Shown here piece by piece: positions 26,668 through 37,156 of a DNA stretch of 64,000 nucleotides. The position numbers were made by a program, and so were the translations under genes. Source of the stretch: Alphaproteobacteria bacterium (GTDB lineage: Bacteria; Pseudomonadota; Alphaproteobacteria; Caulobacterales; Caulobacteraceae); the NCBI GenBank assembly GCA_025359785.1, contig JANYET010000014.1, forward strand, positions 62,001-126,000, written 5' to 3'. A model generated the notes under the pieces. It saw only the letters and a program-made list of their open reading frames with translations. It was not told the origin of the DNA and did not search any database. Numbering within the stretch: the stretch's first letter is position 1; every line of letters begins with the position of its first letter.

Positions 26668-27549
26668 CTAAGGCCGCCCGGCGCGCCGGCTGTCCACCGT
26701 CGCCACCAGAATCTTCCCCGTTGCCGCCTTGGCCGCCTCGCCGTGGTCGGAGCTGTCGGCGACCACCATGAAGAGGGTCTCGCCGTCTTCGCCGCCCAGC
26801 ATGCAGGCAAAGCAGGGCTGGCCGCCGGTCTCGATGATCTCCAGCACCTCGCCACCCTTGGCGATCCGCACGCACTGCGGCGCGATGGGATTGGCGACCC
26901 AGATCGCGCCGTCGGCGTCGAGGCAGATGCCGTCCGGCACCGCCGGGCTGGTCGGCGCCCAGACGCGGCGGTTGGACAGGTCACCGTTCGGGCCGATGTC
27001 GAAGGCCGTGAGAACAGCCGCCAGGGTCTCGCCGAGGATCAGGGTCTTGCCGTCCGGCGTGATCACCGGGCCGTTGGGGAAATGCATGTCCTCGGCGACG
27101 ACGCGGGTCTGGCCGCCCGGCGTGACGTAGGCGAGCTTGGCGGTCGGATGGTCGGCCAGCACGTCGGGAACGCCGCGTTGCTGGATCGCGGTGTCCAGGT
27201 CGAAACCGAAATTGCCGACGTAGGCGCCGCCGGCGGCGTCCACCACCATGTCGTTGCAATGGAAGGTCGCGATGTGGCTGAGGTCGGCGTGCAGGCCGAG
27301 CTTACCGTCCGGGGTCCGCCGCAGGACCTGGCGCCGGGTCATCGAGACGATGAGCAGCGACCCATCGGGCATCCAGCCCAGGCCGGAGGGCTGGTCGTCG
27401 ATCTCGACCTCGGTCCGCAGGTCGCCGGCCAGGGAGACCGACTTCACCGCGTGCGCATAGAAATCGCTGAACCACAGCCGGCCGTCACGCCAGCGCGGGC
27501 CCTCGCCGAAGTAGATGCCGCCGGTCAGAACCCGCGTTTCACGTCCCAT
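26668..27549 (-). CDS. SMP-30/gluconolactonase family protein
   Basis: A 293-residue six-bladed propeller enzyme of the SMP-30/LRE family, which hydrolyses sugar lactones with a divalent metal. Expected metal residues are present: Glu in IYFGEGPRWRDGRLWFSD, Asn in HFPNGPVITPDG and Asp in PDGICLDADGAIW. It ends four bases after the ankyrin gene on the opposite strand. Upstream on the same strand lie a hydrolase, a GNAT and a dehydrogenase, suggesting a small catabolic set. The natural lactone is unknown. Confidence 0.88.
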   Translation of the reverse strand: MGRETRVLTGGIYFGEGPRWRDGRLWFSDFYAHAVKSVSLAGDLRTEVEIDDQPSGLGWMPDGSLLIVSMTRRQVLRRTPDGKLGLHADLSHIATFHCNDMVVDAAGGAYVGNFGFDLDTAIQQRGVPDVLADHPTAKLAYVTPGGQTRVVAEDMHFPNGPVITPDGKTLILGETLAAVLTAFDIGPNGDLSNRRVWAPTSPAVPDGICLDADGAIWVANPIAPQCVRIAKGGEVLEIIETGGQPCFACMLGGEDGETLFMVVADSSDHGEAAKAATGKILVATVDSRRAGRP

Positions 27550-27619
27550 ATGCGTCGCCTTTCTGTGGAAGGTCTTGAGCGCATGATCGTCGAGGCGGCC
27601 GGCCGTGTCGATGCGGCGA

Positions 27620-28489
27620 TCACCGGGGCGCCGTCAGCCACCCCTTCAGGATCGCGTTGACCTTCTCCGGCGCTTCCTGCTGCACCCAGTGGGAGACTCC
27701 CGGCAGGCGCTCGATGGTCAGGTCGCGGACGTAGGCGTCGGTCCCGTCCAGCAGTTCGATGCCCAGGGCCGTGTCCTCCTCGCCCCAGACGATCAAGGTC
27801 GGCGTCTCGATCACCGGCCAGGGCCCGCGCAGCTTACCGCCGAGGCGCAGCGCTGCGCGATACCAGTTGATCATCCCTCGGATCGCGCCCGGCCGCTGAG
27901 CGTCCCTGGCGTAGCGGTCCAGCACATCGGGCGTGAAGTTCGACTTGTCGATCGCCATGCCGCGGAACGCCTCGCGGATTGCCTCGCCGTCGTTGCGGAC
28001 TGCGCCCCATTCCGGCAGACCCGGAAGCTGGAAGAAGAACATGTACCAAGACTTCCTCAGCTGGGCCCAATTGCGGCCCAGGTGGCCAGCCATCACCGCC
28101 GGGTGCGGCACGTTCATGATCACCAGCCGCTCCAGCGGCCGCACGCGATTGGCGGCGAAGGTCCAGGCCAGGCCCGCGCCCCAGTCGTGGCCGATCAGGG
28201 TGACGGACTTGGCGCCGCTGGCGTCGATCAGCGCGGCCACGTCCTCCATCAGCCGGTCGATCAGATAGGCGGGAACCTCGGCCGGCTTGGGCTCGGTCTC
28301 GCCATAGCCGCGCAGGTCCGGCGCCCAGGCGCGGTAGCCCATCTCAGCCAACAGCGGCAGTTGGAAGCGCCAGGAGAACCGGCTTTCCGGAAAGCCGTGC
28401 AGGCAGAGCGCCAAGTGGTCTCCGCTGCCGGCCTCGTCCACGGCGAAGTCGAAGCCGTTGGCGGCAATCCGGCGGGTCTTGATGCTCAT
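27620..28489 (-). CDS. Alpha/beta hydrolase, epoxide-hydrolase-like
   Basis: A 289-residue alpha/beta hydrolase. HGFPESRFSWRFQ forms the oxyanion region, and the nucleophile elbow LIGHDWGAGLAW carries Asp, as in epoxide hydrolases and dehalogenases rather than the Ser of esterases. WGEEDTAL gives the acid and SHWVQQEAPEKVN the His. The ATG at 28489 is ten bases after the GNAT stop. Substrate unknown; an epoxide is likely from the Asp nucleophile. Confidence 0.87.
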   Translation of the reverse strand: MSIKTRRIAANGFDFAVDEAGSGDHLALCLHGFPESRFSWRFQLPLLAEMGYRAWAPDLRGYGETEPKPAEVPAYLIDRLMEDVAALIDASGAKSVTLIGHDWGAGLAWTFAANRVRPLERLVIMNVPHPAVMAGHLGRNWAQLRKSWYMFFFQLPGLPEWGAVRNDGEAIREAFRGMAIDKSNFTPDVLDRYARDAQRPGAIRGMINWYRAALRLGGKLRGPWPVIETPTLIVWGEEDTALGIELLDGTDAYVRDLTIERLPGVSHWVQQEAPEKVNAILKGWLTAPR

Positions 28490-28499
28490 GGCTCGGCCC

Positions 28500-28997
28500 T
28501 CAGGTGGTGAAATAGGCGCTGTCATCGACATGGCCCGGCACGCGGATCAGGCCGGCGTCCTTCATGCCGATCTTTTTCAGCACGGCGATGGAGCCCAGGT
28601 TGGCCGGCGTGGTGATGGCGACGATGGTCTCCAAGCCGAGCACGTCGCGGCCGTAGCCAAGGCTCGCGGTGGCCGCCTCCGACGCCAGACCCTGTCCCCA
28701 GAAGGCCTCCAGGAATGCATAGCCGACATCGGGATGGTCGAGGCCCTCGCGTCGCACGAGGCCCGCCAGACCGGTGGCCTCCCCCGTCGCCTTGAGGTCC
28801 GCCCGCCAGAGGCCGAAGCCATTGGCGGCATAGCCCGCCTGGGCGCGGTCGATATAGCCGCGCGCGCTGTCCAGATCGCGGACGCCACGGTCGCCGATGT
28901 TCTGGAGAAACCCCGGGCTCAGCAACAGCTCGAGGATGAACGGCGCGTCGCCTTGCGTCAGGTCGTGCAAGGTCAGCCGCTCGGTCTCCAGGATCAC
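28500..28997 (-). CDS. GNAT family N-acetyltransferase (RimJ/RimL-like)
   Basis: A 165-residue acetyltransferase resembling the RimJ/RimL type: VILETERLTLHDLTQGDAPF at the start, VGYAFLEAFWGQGLASEAATASLGYGR as the acetyl-CoA loop (GQGLA), and TTPANLGSIAVLKKIGM near the end. It starts with GTG at 28997 in a GTGA overlap with the upstream dehydrogenase stop. The target amine is unknown. Confidence 0.87.
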   Translation of the reverse strand: MILETERLTLHDLTQGDAPFILELLLSPGFLQNIGDRGVRDLDSARGYIDRAQAGYAANGFGLWRADLKATGEATGLAGLVRREGLDHPDVGYAFLEAFWGQGLASEAATASLGYGRDVLGLETIVAITTPANLGSIAVLKKIGMKDAGLIRVPGHVDDSAYFTT

Positions 28998-29854
28998 GCG
29001 GGCGGCTCCAGCCGCGCCACCAAGCTGGAGGTGTCCCACCGCTGGCCGCCCATCTTCTGGACCTCGGCATAGAAGCCATCGACCATCGCCGTCATGTCGA
29101 GTTTCGCACCATTGCGCGTCGCCTCGTCGAGCAACAGGCCCAGATCCTTGCGCATCCAGTCGACGGCGAAGCCGAACTCGAACTGGCCCTCGGTCATGGT
29201 CTTCCAGCGGTTGTCCATCTGCCAGGACTGCGCGGCGCCCTTGGAGATCGCGTCATAGACCCGCTGCGGATCGAGGCCCGCGCGCCGGGCGAAATGCAGG
29301 CCCTCGGCGAGGCCCTGGACCACGCCCGCGATGCAGATCTGGTTGACCATCTTGGCGAGCTGGCCGGAGCCCGAGGCGCCCATCAGCTGCGTCGCCTTCG
29401 CGTAGGCGCCGATCACCGGATCGACCTGGGCGAAAGCCTCCGGCGTGCCGCCACACATGATGGTCAGCTGACCGTTCTCGGCGCCGGCCTGGCCGCCACT
29501 GACCGGCGCATCGACGAAGGCTCTCCCGGATTTGACCGAGAGTTCAGCCATCTCGCGCGCCACGATCGCCGAGGTCGTGGTGTGATCGACGACCACGCCG
29601 CCCGCCGCCATGACCGGCAGGGCTTCGGCGACGACCTGGCGCACGTCGTCATCGTTGCCCACGCACAAGACGAAGACCTCCGCCCCGGCCGCGGCGTCCG
29701 CCACCGTCGCGCCTAGCCGGCCCCCGTGGGTTTCGACCCAGCGCCGCGCCTTTTCCGGCGAGCGGTTGAACACCGCCATCTCATGGCCGGCCTTGGCCAG
29801 GTGTCCCGCCATGGGGAAACCCATCACACCCAGCCCGGCGAACGCCACCTTCAT
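28994..29854 (-). CDS. NAD(P)-dependent beta-hydroxyacid dehydrogenase
   Basis: A 286-residue member of the 3-hydroxyisobutyrate/tartronate-semialdehyde reductase family: FAGLGVMGFPMAGHLAKAG, DAPVSGGQAGAENGQLTIM and the catalytic lysine in GSGQLAKMVNQICIAG. It is a second, distinct homologue of the enzyme at 17748-18677. It is 4-base coupled to the GNAT gene and heads the leftward run GNAT, hydrolase, lactonase. The substrate cannot be fixed from sequence; a tartronate-semialdehyde or glyoxylate-type role is possible. Confidence 0.88.
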   Translation of the reverse strand: MKVAFAGLGVMGFPMAGHLAKAGHEMAVFNRSPEKARRWVETHGGRLGATVADAAAGAEVFVLCVGNDDDVRQVVAEALPVMAAGGVVVDHTTTSAIVAREMAELSVKSGRAFVDAPVSGGQAGAENGQLTIMCGGTPEAFAQVDPVIGAYAKATQLMGASGSGQLAKMVNQICIAGVVQGLAEGLHFARRAGLDPQRVYDAISKGAAQSWQMDNRWKTMTEGQFEFGFAVDWMRKDLGLLLDEATRNGAKLDMTAMVDGFYAEVQKMGGQRWDTSSLVARLEPPA

Positions 29855-29941
29855 TCAAACTCTCCTTAACCACGCGCAACACCATCTTAACGAGGCCCTG
29901 CGCATTTGATTCCCTCGTAACAGGCTAGCTTAGGTGGCACC

Positions 29942-30844
29942 ATGTCGGTGGGCGGCGAACGGCCGATCATCATCAAGAAGATCAAGAAGGGCGGCGGTGG
30001 CGGACACCACGGCGGCGCCTGGAAAGTCGCCTATGCGGACTTCGTGACCGCGATGATGGCCTTCTTCCTGCTGATGTGGCTGATCAACACGACTTCACCG
30101 GAACAGAAGCGCGGCATCGCCGACTATTTCGCGCCCGCCAGTGTCTCGGAGACCACCTCCGGCGCCGGTGGCATCCTGGCCGGCACCGCGCTGGGCAATG
30201 ACGGGGCCAAGCAGAACGGTTCGCAGTCCGTCGTTCAGGACGCCAGCCCCGACTCCAAGAAGCCGACCGACGGTCAGGCCAAGGACGCGGCCAAATCGAC
30301 AGACCCGGCGGCCGACCAGCTGAAGGAAGCCCAGGCCAAGCAGGAGGCCGCGGCCTTCGCGTCCGCCGCCCAGTCCCTGCGCCAGGCGCTGCAGGACATG
30401 CCGGAGCTGGCGGAGCTGTCCAAGAACATCATCATCGACCAGACGCCCGAGGGCCTGCGTATCCAGCTTGTGGACCAGGAAGGCCGCTCGATGTTCAACA
30501 CCGGCACGGCCGTGCCCAACGACCGCGCCAAGATCCTGCTGCGGGCCATCTCCAAGGTGATCAACCAGCTGCCCAACCGGATCAGCATCTACGGCCACAC
30601 CAGCGCCAGCGCCGGCCAGGGCGGCAAGACCGAGAGCGACTGGCTGCTGTCCGCCAATCGCGCCGACGCCTCGCGCAAGATTCTGCAGGGCTCGGGCGTC
30701 GATACCGACCGGGTCTACCAGGTCTCGGGCAAGGCCACCTCCGAACCGCTCTATCCGGACGACCCGACCCTGCCCGGCAATCGCCGGATCGCCATAGTCT
30801 TGTTACGCGAAGCCCCCGTGCTGCCGCCGGAGCGCGGCCCTTAG
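29942..30844 (+). CDS. motB: Flagellar motor stator protein MotB
   Basis: Stator subunit that, with MotA, carries protons to drive the flagellum. The basic N-terminus KKIKKGGGGGHHGGAWKVAYAD precedes the single membrane helix with the proton-carrying Asp33 (YADFVTAMMAFFLLMWL). A Lys/Ala-rich linker (about 85-140) and a C-terminal OmpA-like peptidoglycan domain with ISIYGHTSASAGQ follow. The 300-residue length is normal. motA is not next to it, so the partner is encoded elsewhere, as in Caulobacter. Confidence 0.94.
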   Translation: MSVGGERPIIIKKIKKGGGGGHHGGAWKVAYADFVTAMMAFFLLMWLINTTSPEQKRGIADYFAPASVSETTSGAGGILAGTALGNDGAKQNGSQSVVQDASPDSKKPTDGQAKDAAKSTDPAADQLKEAQAKQEAAAFASAAQSLRQALQDMPELAELSKNIIIDQTPEGLRIQLVDQEGRSMFNTGTAVPNDRAKILLRAISKVINQLPNRISIYGHTSASAGQGGKTESDWLLSANRADASRKILQGSGVDTDRVYQVSGKATSEPLYPDDPTLPGNRRIAIVLLREAPVLPPERGP

Positions 30845-30934
30845 GCGCGCGCCTGCGACGGCCCTTGCGCCACGGCGCGGCATGACGCCTAATCGAGGGA
30901 AGACGCGCACCGGTATGAAGGCGACCACAAGTCC

Positions 30935-31708
30935 GTGACGCAGCATTTTCCGTCCCGACAGCTCAGGTTCTTCCTGACCGCCCCGTCGCCATGCCCCTAC
31001 CTTCCGGAACGCTATGAGCGGAAGGTGTTCGCGCACCTGCCGCTGTCCGACGGCGCGAGCGTCAACGACAGCCTGACCCAGGTCGGTTTCCGCCGGTCCC
31101 AGAACATCGCCTATCGCCCCGCCTGCGAGGCCTGCACGGCCTGTGTCTCGGCCCGCATTCCGGCGGCCGACTACATCTTCTCCCGATCGGAGCGCAAGGC
31201 GATCGCGCGCAACGAAGACCTGGAGCGCCACCTTGTCGAAGCCGAGGCGACGATGGAGCAGTTCGACCTGCTGCGCCGTTACCTGATCACCCGTCACGCC
31301 GACGGCGGAATGGCGGAGATGACCTGGCCCGACTACGTGGCCATGGTCGAGGACACCGCGGTCCGCACGCACATCATCGAGTACCGCACGCGAGCCAGGG
31401 ATGGCGCGGTCGGCGTCGGCGATCTGGTGGCCTGCGCCCTGGTCGATGTGATGACCGACGGCCTGTCGCTGGTCTACAGCTTCTACGACCCGACCCAGGC
31501 GCGCCGCAGCCTGGGGTCCTTCGTGATCCTCGACAATGTGGTCCAGGCCTGCCTGACCGACCTGCCCTACGTCTATCTCGGCTACTGGGTGCGCGGGTCG
31601 GAGAAGATGGACTACAAGGTGCGCTTCTCGCCCATCGAACTGCTCAGGCCCGAAGGCTGGACTCTTGTGGTCGGCGGCGCGGCCAAGGCTGCGAACGGCA
31701 CGCTGTAG
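30935..31708 (+). CDS. bpt: Aspartate/glutamate leucyltransferase
   Basis: Adds leucine from leucyl-tRNA to N-terminal Asp or Glu, marking proteins for ClpS/ClpAP degradation. The 257-residue product has PSPCPYLPERYERKVF, FRRSQNIAYRPACEACTACV with the conserved Cys pair, and SLGSFVILDNVVQA. It starts with GTG at 30935; a short ATG frame just upstream stops at once. It lies 10 bases before hdaA. In Bpt the enzyme recognises acidic termini, unlike Aat. Confidence 0.92.
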   Translation: MTQHFPSRQLRFFLTAPSPCPYLPERYERKVFAHLPLSDGASVNDSLTQVGFRRSQNIAYRPACEACTACVSARIPAADYIFSRSERKAIARNEDLERHLVEAEATMEQFDLLRRYLITRHADGGMAEMTWPDYVAMVEDTAVRTHIIEYRTRARDGAVGVGDLVACALVDVMTDGLSLVYSFYDPTQARRSLGSFVILDNVVQACLTDLPYVYLGYWVRGSEKMDYKVRFSPIELLRPEGWTLVVGGAAKAANGTL

Positions 31709-31718
31709 GTAAGGGCCC

Positions 31719-32393
31719 ATGGCCAGACAGCTTCGGCTGAGCCTCAAGAGGCCGGCGCCTTTCACACGCGACAGCTTCGTCCGGGGCCCGTCCAACACGC
31801 AAGCCGTGATGGCGCTTGACGCCTGGCCGCGCTGGCCCGGCGGCGCGCTGGTGCTGGTGGGTCCCGAAGGCGTCGGCAAGAGCCATCTGGCGCGCGCCTG
31901 GGCGTCTCAAATCCAGGCTCTGGTGCTTGATCGCGAACATCCCGACGTGGTCGCCGCGGCCGGTCGCGCCGTGCTGCTGGAGGACGTCGACCAGGGCGTG
32001 GACGCCGAGGCGCTGTTTCATCTGATCAACCTGGCCGCCCATGATGGCGCCGGCCTGTTGCTGACGGCGCGCAAGGCGCCGGCGGCGTGGCCGGCGGAGG
32101 TGCCCGACCTGCGTTCGCGCCTCAACGCCCTGATGGTCGCCGAGATCGCGCCGCCGGACGATGAGGTGCTGGGCGGCGTGCTAAAAAAATTCTTCCGCGA
32201 GCGCAACATCCGCCCGCACGACGATGTCTATCCCTACCTGCTGCGGCGCATGGAGAGGTCCATTCCCGGCGCCCAAGAGATCGTGCGGCGCCTCGATGAG
32301 ACAGAAGATGGGCAGATGCGGCCCATTTCACGGGTCCTGGCCCGCGAAATCCTCGAAGCCGATATCGAAAATCTTGACCTTTTCGAGGGATGA
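31719..32393 (+). CDS. hdaA: DnaA regulatory inactivator HdaA
   Basis: AAA+ protein that, bound to the DNA polymerase sliding clamp, stimulates DnaA-ATP hydrolysis and limits re-initiation. The N-terminal QLRLSL is the clamp-binding motif. LVLVGPEGVGKSHLARAWA is Walker A, and the Walker B region is AVLLEDVDQG. The C-terminal part includes RRLDETEDGQMRPISRVLAREIL. The 224-residue length fits alphaproteobacterial Hda. It lies between bpt and ppk on the same strand. Confidence 0.93.
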   Translation: MARQLRLSLKRPAPFTRDSFVRGPSNTQAVMALDAWPRWPGGALVLVGPEGVGKSHLARAWASQIQALVLDREHPDVVAAAGRAVLLEDVDQGVDAEALFHLINLAAHDGAGLLLTARKAPAAWPAEVPDLRSRLNALMVAEIAPPDDEVLGGVLKKFFRERNIRPHDDVYPYLLRRMERSIPGAQEIVRRLDETEDGQMRPISRVLAREILEADIENLDLFEG

Positions 32394-32455
32394 CTTGAAG
32401 CGGTCACAAGCGGCGCTCAAAATCGGAACGTCCGTAACTGTCTGGAGCCCCCGGG

Positions 32456-34666
32456 ATGAGCCTCGCCGAACCGATCGCCGCGAATGCCGCGAACGAGGTT
32501 TTGCGCCCGCCGCTCTCCTGGGACGAGGCGCTGGCCGCCTCGCCGGCCCGGTTCTTCAACCGCGAGCTCTCCTGGCTGGCCTTCAATCGCCGGGTGCTGG
32601 CCGAGAGCCATAATTCGCGCCATCCGCTGCTGGAACGGCTGCGGTTCCTGGCGATCAGCGCCAACAATCTCGACGAATTCTACATGGTCCGCGTGGCCGG
32701 CCTGCGCGCCCAGGTGCGTGAGGGGGTCCGAGCCCCCAGCCAGGACGGGCTGACGCCCGCCGAACAGCTGGAGCGTGTCAACGCCGAGGCCGCCGACCTG
32801 ATGGGCGACCAGCAGACCCGCTGGCGCGAGCTTTGCGCGGAGCTGGCCGACGAGGGCTTGCGGGTGGTGTCCGCCGCCGACGTCACCAACGCCGAGCTGG
32901 ACGCCCTGGAAGAGCCCTTCGTCTCGCAGATCTTCCCGGTGCTGACTCCGCTGGCGATCGACCCGGCGCATCCCTTCCCGTTCATTCCGAACCTGGCCTT
33001 TTCGCTGGCGCTCAAGCTGAAGCGGCTCAGTGACGGCAGGGTGCTCTACGCCCTGGTGCCGATCCCGGCCCAGGTCGCGCGCTTCTGGGAGGCTCCGTCT
33101 CCGCGCACGGGACGCCGCAAGGCCGAACGCCGCTTCGTCTCGCTCGAAGCCCTGGTCAGCCTGTTCCTCGACCACCTGTTCCCGGGCTGCGAAATTCAGG
33201 CCCAGGGCGTCTTCCGCCTGATCCGCGATTCCGACGTCGAGATCATGGACGAGGCCGAAGACCTGGTCCGCGAGTTCGAGCTGGCCCTTAAACAGCGCCG
33301 TCTGGGCTCCGTGGTCCGCGTCGAGATCGACGCCTCCATGCCCGAGGAACTGCAGAGCTTCATCTGCTCCAGCCTGCATGCCCAGCCGCAGGACATCATC
33401 CAGATCGACGGCCTGCTGGGGCTGGACGAACTCAACCAGCTGATCCCCGTCGACCGATCCGACCTGAAGTTCAAGCCGTTCGAGCCGCGCTTCCCCGAAC
33501 GCATCCGCGACCACGGCGGCGACTGCTTCGCCGCGATCCGCGAGAAGGACATCCTGGTCCATCACCCGTTCGAGAGCTTCGACGTGGTGGTGCAGTTCCT
33601 GCGTCAGGCCGCCCGCGATCCGAATGTGCTGGCGATCAAGCAGACGCTTTACCGCACCAGCCACGACAGCCCGATCGTCGCCGCCCTGATCGAGGCGGCC
33701 GAGGCCGGCAAGAACGTCACCGCCGTCGTCGAGATCAAGGCCCGCTTCGATGAGGCCGCCAACATGAAGTGGGCGCGCGATCTGGAACGCGCCGGCGTGC
33801 ACATCGTCTTCGGCTTCGTGGAGTACAAGACCCACGCCAAGCTCTCGACCGTGGTGCGCCGGGAGGGCGACACCCTGCGCTCCTACTGCCACTTCGGGAC
33901 CGGCAACTACCACCCGATCACCGCGCGCTTCTATACAGACCTGTCGCTGTTCACGACGGACCCGGCGCTCGGCCGCGATAGCGCACGCCTGTTCAACTTC
34001 GTCACCGGCTATGCCCAGCCGGAGGGGCTGGAGAAGCTCTCCTTCTCGCCGGTCACGATGAAGCGCGATCTGCTGACCCTGATCGCCCGCGAGGCCACCC
34101 ACGCGCTCGAGGGCCGGCCCGCCGGGATCTGGGCCAAGATGAACTCGCTGGTGGATTTCGAGATCATCGACGCCCTCTACGCGGCCAGTCAGGCCGGCGT
34201 TGAGATCGACCTGGTCATCCGCGGCATCTGCTGCCTTCGCCCCGGCATCCAGGGGCTGTCCGAGAATATCCGCGTGAAGTCCATTGTCGGCCGCTTCCTG
34301 GAGCATGGCCGGATCGTCGCCTTCGCCAACGGCGCGCCGCTGCCTTCGTCGGAGGCCCGGGTGTTCATCTCCTCGGCCGACTGGATGCCGCGCAACCTCG
34401 ACCGCCGGGTCGAATGCCTGACGCCCATCGAGAACCCCACGGTCCATCAGCAGGTGCTGCAGCAGATCATGCTCGCCAACCTGAAGGACGAAGCCCAGAG
34501 CTGGACGCTGGACCCCCGGGGCCAGTACGCTCGCGATCCCTCCTGGGATCATCCGGGCGCCTTTTCCGCGCACGAGTATTTCATGACCAACCCCAGCCTT
34601 TCGGGTAGAGGGCAGAAGGTGAAGGACATGCCGCGCGCGATCGATCATGTGGCCTCGCGGGGATAG
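32456..34666 (+). CDS. ppk: Polyphosphate kinase 1
   Basis: Membrane-associated kinase that makes polyphosphate from ATP. The 736-residue product has the four PPK1 domains: N-terminal [17 protein letters not shown] and [14 protein letters not shown], a head domain, then two catalytic domains with the phosphorylated His in [16 protein letters not shown] and [15 protein letters not shown]. Overlaps ppx by 20 bases, so synthesis and breakdown enzymes are co-translated. The 62-base gap after hdaA is bridged by the same transcript or a weak promoter. Confidence 0.97.
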   Translation: MSLAEPIAANAANEVLRPPLSWDEALAASPARFFNRELSWLAFNRRVLAESHNSRHPLLERLRFLAISANNLDEFYMVRVAGLRAQVREGVRAPSQDGLTPAEQLERVNAEAADLMGDQQTRWRELCAELADEGLRVVSAADVTNAELDALEEPFVSQIFPVLTPLAIDPAHPFPFIPNLAFSLALKLKRLSDGRVLYALVPIPAQVARFWEAPSPRTGRRKAERRFVSLEALVSLFLDHLFPGCEIQAQGVFRLIRDSDVEIMDEAEDLVREFELALKQRRLGSVVRVEIDASMPEELQSFICSSLHAQPQDIIQIDGLLGLDELNQLIPVDRSDLKFKPFEPRFPERIRDHGGDCFAAIREKDILVHHPFESFDVVVQFLRQAARDPNVLAIKQTLYRTSHDSPIVAALIEAAEAGKNVTAVVEIKARFDEAANMKWARDLERAGVHIVFGFVEYKTHAKLSTVVRREGDTLRSYCHFGTGNYHPITARFYTDLSLFTTDPALGRDSARLFNFVTGYAQPEGLEKLSFSPVTMKRDLLTLIAREATHALEGRPAGIWAKMNSLVDFEIIDALYAASQAGVEIDLVIRGICCLRPGIQGLSENIRVKSIVGRFLEHGRIVAFANGAPLPSSEARVFISSADWMPRNLDRRVECLTPIENPTVHQQVLQQIMLANLKDEAQSWTLDPRGQYARDPSWDHPGAFSAHEYFMTNPSLSGRGQKVKDMPRAIDHVASRG

Positions 34667-36143
34667 CGAGCCCTCCCCACGGCAGGCTGCCGTCATCGAC
34701 GTCGGGTCGAACTCTGTCCGCTTGGTTATCTACCGGCTGGACGGCCGCGCGATCTGGACCGTCTACAATGAAAAAGCCTTGGCGGGTCTCGGCCGGGACC
34801 TGCCGTCCACGGGCCGGCTATCGCCCGACGGCGTCGAGATCGCGATCACCGCGATTCGCCGGTTCCGCGCCCTGCTGGACGGCTGGCGGGCCGAGGACGT
34901 CACAGCAGCGGCCACCGCCGCCGTGCGCGACGCCGCCGATGGCCCGGCCTTCCTGAAGCGCATCCGTGAAGAGACCGGTCTTACCGTCCGCGTCCTGACC
35001 GGCGAGGAAGAGGCCCGCTACGCCGCCCTGGGGGTGATCGCCGGCCAGCCGGATGCTCAGGGGGTGGTCGGTGACCTGGGCGGCTCCAGCCTGGAGCTGG
35101 TGCGGCTGAACGGCGCGGCGCCGGACAATGGCGCCACCCTGCCGCTCGGCCCCTTCGCCCTGGGCGCGCCGCGACCGCTCGACGTCGAGCGCACCAGCCG
35201 CCTGATCGACAGCGCGCTGGCGCCGCACGCGGAGCGCTTCGCCACCCGCCACTTCCACGCGGTAGGCGGCGCCTGGCGGAACCTGGCGCTATTCCACATG
35301 GAGCTGCACGACTATCCCCTGCACGTGGCCCATCAGTACGAGATGAGCCGCGCCGACGCGCTGGACGTCTCGCGCTTGGTCGCCCGTCAGTCGCGCACCT
35401 CGCTTGAGCGCATGCAGGGGCTTTCCAAGAAGCGGATCGAGACCCTGCCCTACGCCGCCGTGGTGCTGGAGGCGTTGATCGATCGGCTAGGCGTGGAGCG
35501 GGTGACGGTCTCGGCCTTCGGCGTCCGCGAGGGCCTGCTGCTGGAGGCCATGGAGCCCGAGGTCCGCAAGCGCGACCCGCTGATCGAAGGCTGCGAGGCG
35601 CTCACCGCCGCGCGCGGCCATTCCTCGGAGCTGGGCGGGGCGCTGGAGGCCTGGCTGACGCCGGCCTTCGAGAAGCTCGGCCCGGTGTTCGAGGGGCGCG
35701 ATCCGGTGCTGCTGGCCGCCGCCTGCCGCCTCGCCGACCTCGGCGCGCGCCTGCACCCCGACCATCGGGCCGACCTGGCCTTCGAGCAGGTGCTGCGCGC
35801 GCCGATCGCCGGCATGAATCACCCGGAGCGCGCCTTCCTGGCCAGCGTCGCCTTCGCCCGCCACACCTCGGCCAGCACGACGCCGGAGGCCGACGCCATC
35901 GCCCGCATCATCGGCGCCGAGCGCCGCCAGCGGGCCAAGGCGCTGGGCGCCGCCATCCGCCTGGGCTGCGACCTCTCCGGACGCAATCCGCGCCTGCTGG
36001 AGAAATCGAGCCTCTCCACCCAGGGCGACCGGCTGATGCTCACCGCCGCCGTCGGATGGGAAGACATGCTATTGGGCGAACAGACCGCCAAGCGCGCCCA
36101 GACCCTGGCCTCGGCGCTGAAACTGAAACTCGAACTAGGCTGA
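34647..36143 (+). CDS. ppx: Exopolyphosphatase, Ppx/GppA family
   Basis: Degrades polyphosphate from its ends, or removes phosphate from pppGpp. The 498-residue product has the ASKHA-type ATPase fold: [18 protein letters not shown] (phosphate 1 motif), [49 protein letters not shown], and a C-terminal HD-like helical domain. The ATG at 34647 lies inside the ppk 3' end. The ppk-ppx pairing supports a polyphosphate role. Confidence 0.94.
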   Translation: MWPRGDSEPSPRQAAVIDVGSNSVRLVIYRLDGRAIWTVYNEKALAGLGRDLPSTGRLSPDGVEIAITAIRRFRALLDGWRAEDVTAAATAAVRDAADGPAFLKRIREETGLTVRVLTGEEEARYAALGVIAGQPDAQGVVGDLGGSSLELVRLNGAAPDNGATLPLGPFALGAPRPLDVERTSRLIDSALAPHAERFATRHFHAVGGAWRNLALFHMELHDYPLHVAHQYEMSRADALDVSRLVARQSRTSLERMQGLSKKRIETLPYAAVVLEALIDRLGVERVTVSAFGVREGLLLEAMEPEVRKRDPLIEGCEALTAARGHSSELGGALEAWLTPAFEKLGPVFEGRDPVLLAAACRLADLGARLHPDHRADLAFEQVLRAPIAGMNHPERAFLASVAFARHTSASTTPEADAIARIIGAERRQRAKALGAAIRLGCDLSGRNPRLLEKSSLSTQGDRLMLTAAVGWEDMLLGEQTAKRAQTLASALKLKLELG

Positions 36144-36152
36144 CCTGACCCC

Positions 36153-37154
36153 ATGCAGATCCTGATGACCAAGGCCGCGTCCGAACGCGTGCGCGGACGC
36201 GTGGCGACCCTCGCGCCGGACGCCGAAATCGTCACCGCGGTCACCGCCGAGCACTACGAACTGGCGGGCCGGCCCATCGACAAGGACGCTATCAACCCGG
36301 AGGTGGTCTGGCTCAGCCTCGACAGCTATGCGTCCGGGACCCTGGGCGCGCTCTATGGCCGGCTGATGAAAGCGCAGGCCCCGCGCTGGACCCAGATCAT
36401 GGCCGCCGGCATCGACAATCCGATCTTTCGCAACATCCTGGAAAAGGGCGTGCGGCTTTCGAAGTCGAGCGCCCAGGCCACGCCGATCGCCGAATATGTG
36501 GTCGCCCATGCGCTCAGCCTGCAGGTCCCAATCAACCAGGCGGCCGCCCTTCAAGCTCGGCGCGAGTGGACGTCCACGCCCTACCACGAGGTCGCCAGAA
36601 CCCGTTGGCTGATGGCCGGCTTCGGCAATATCGGGAATGAAATCGCCAAGCGGATCAAGCCTTTCGGCGTTCATCTTACCGTCGTTCGGCGCAGCCCCAC
36701 GGCTGAAGGCGACCTGGTGGATCAGGTGATCACGCTCAACCAGATGGCGGCCGAACTGCCGGAGGCTGACGTGGTCGTGCTGGCCTGCGCGCTCAACGAC
36801 GAGACGCGCGAGATGTGCGACGACGCGTTTTTCAAGGCGATGAAACCCGGCGCGATCCTGATCAACATCGGCCGCGGCGGGCTCATCGACGAGGACGCGC
36901 TAAGAGCGGGGCTGGACCGCGACCAGCCGGCCCACGCCGTCCTCGACGTCTTCCAGACCGAACCCTTGCCGGCCGACAGCTGGTTCTGGGATCACCCGAA
37001 GGTCCGGGTCACCGCCCACACCTCCAACTCTGGGGACGGCAACCTCGACCGGGGCGACGCGCTGTTCCTGGAAAACCTGCGCCGCTATCTCGCCAACCTG
37101 CCGCTGCTCAACGAAGCGGACCCCAGCGAAGTGGGCCTGCCGGCGCGCGCCTGA
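36153..37154 (+). CDS. D-isomer-specific 2-hydroxyacid dehydrogenase
   Basis: A 333-residue NAD(P)-dependent dehydrogenase. MAGFGNIGNEIAKRIKPFGV is the nucleotide-binding motif, ILINIGRGGLIDEDAL carries the substrate Arg, and VTAHTSNSG holds the catalytic His. It starts 9 bases after the ppx stop, but the reaction has no clear link to polyphosphate. Substrates in this family range from glyoxylate to phenylpyruvate, so none is assigned. Confidence 0.9.
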   Translation: MQILMTKAASERVRGRVATLAPDAEIVTAVTAEHYELAGRPIDKDAINPEVVWLSLDSYASGTLGALYGRLMKAQAPRWTQIMAAGIDNPIFRNILEKGVRLSKSSAQATPIAEYVVAHALSLQVPINQAAALQARREWTSTPYHEVARTRWLMAGFGNIGNEIAKRIKPFGVHLTVVRRSPTAEGDLVDQVITLNQMAAELPEADVVVLACALNDETREMCDDAFFKAMKPGAILINIGRGGLIDEDALRAGLDRDQPAHAVLDVFQTEPLPADSWFWDHPKVRVTAHTSNSGDGNLDRGDALFLENLRRYLANLPLLNEADPSEVGLPARA

Positions 37155-37156
37155 CC

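Noticed and set aside
17748-29854. Duplication event linking the two hydroxyacid dehydrogenase genes
   Set aside because: The proteins at 17748 and 28994 share only family motifs and differ throughout, so a recent duplication is not supported.
32417-34696. 759-codon open frame on the minus strand opposite ppk
   Set aside because: It is antisense to a complete, highly conserved PPK1. The translation is rich in Asp/Gly/His/Leu without motifs, typical of GC-rich shadow frames.
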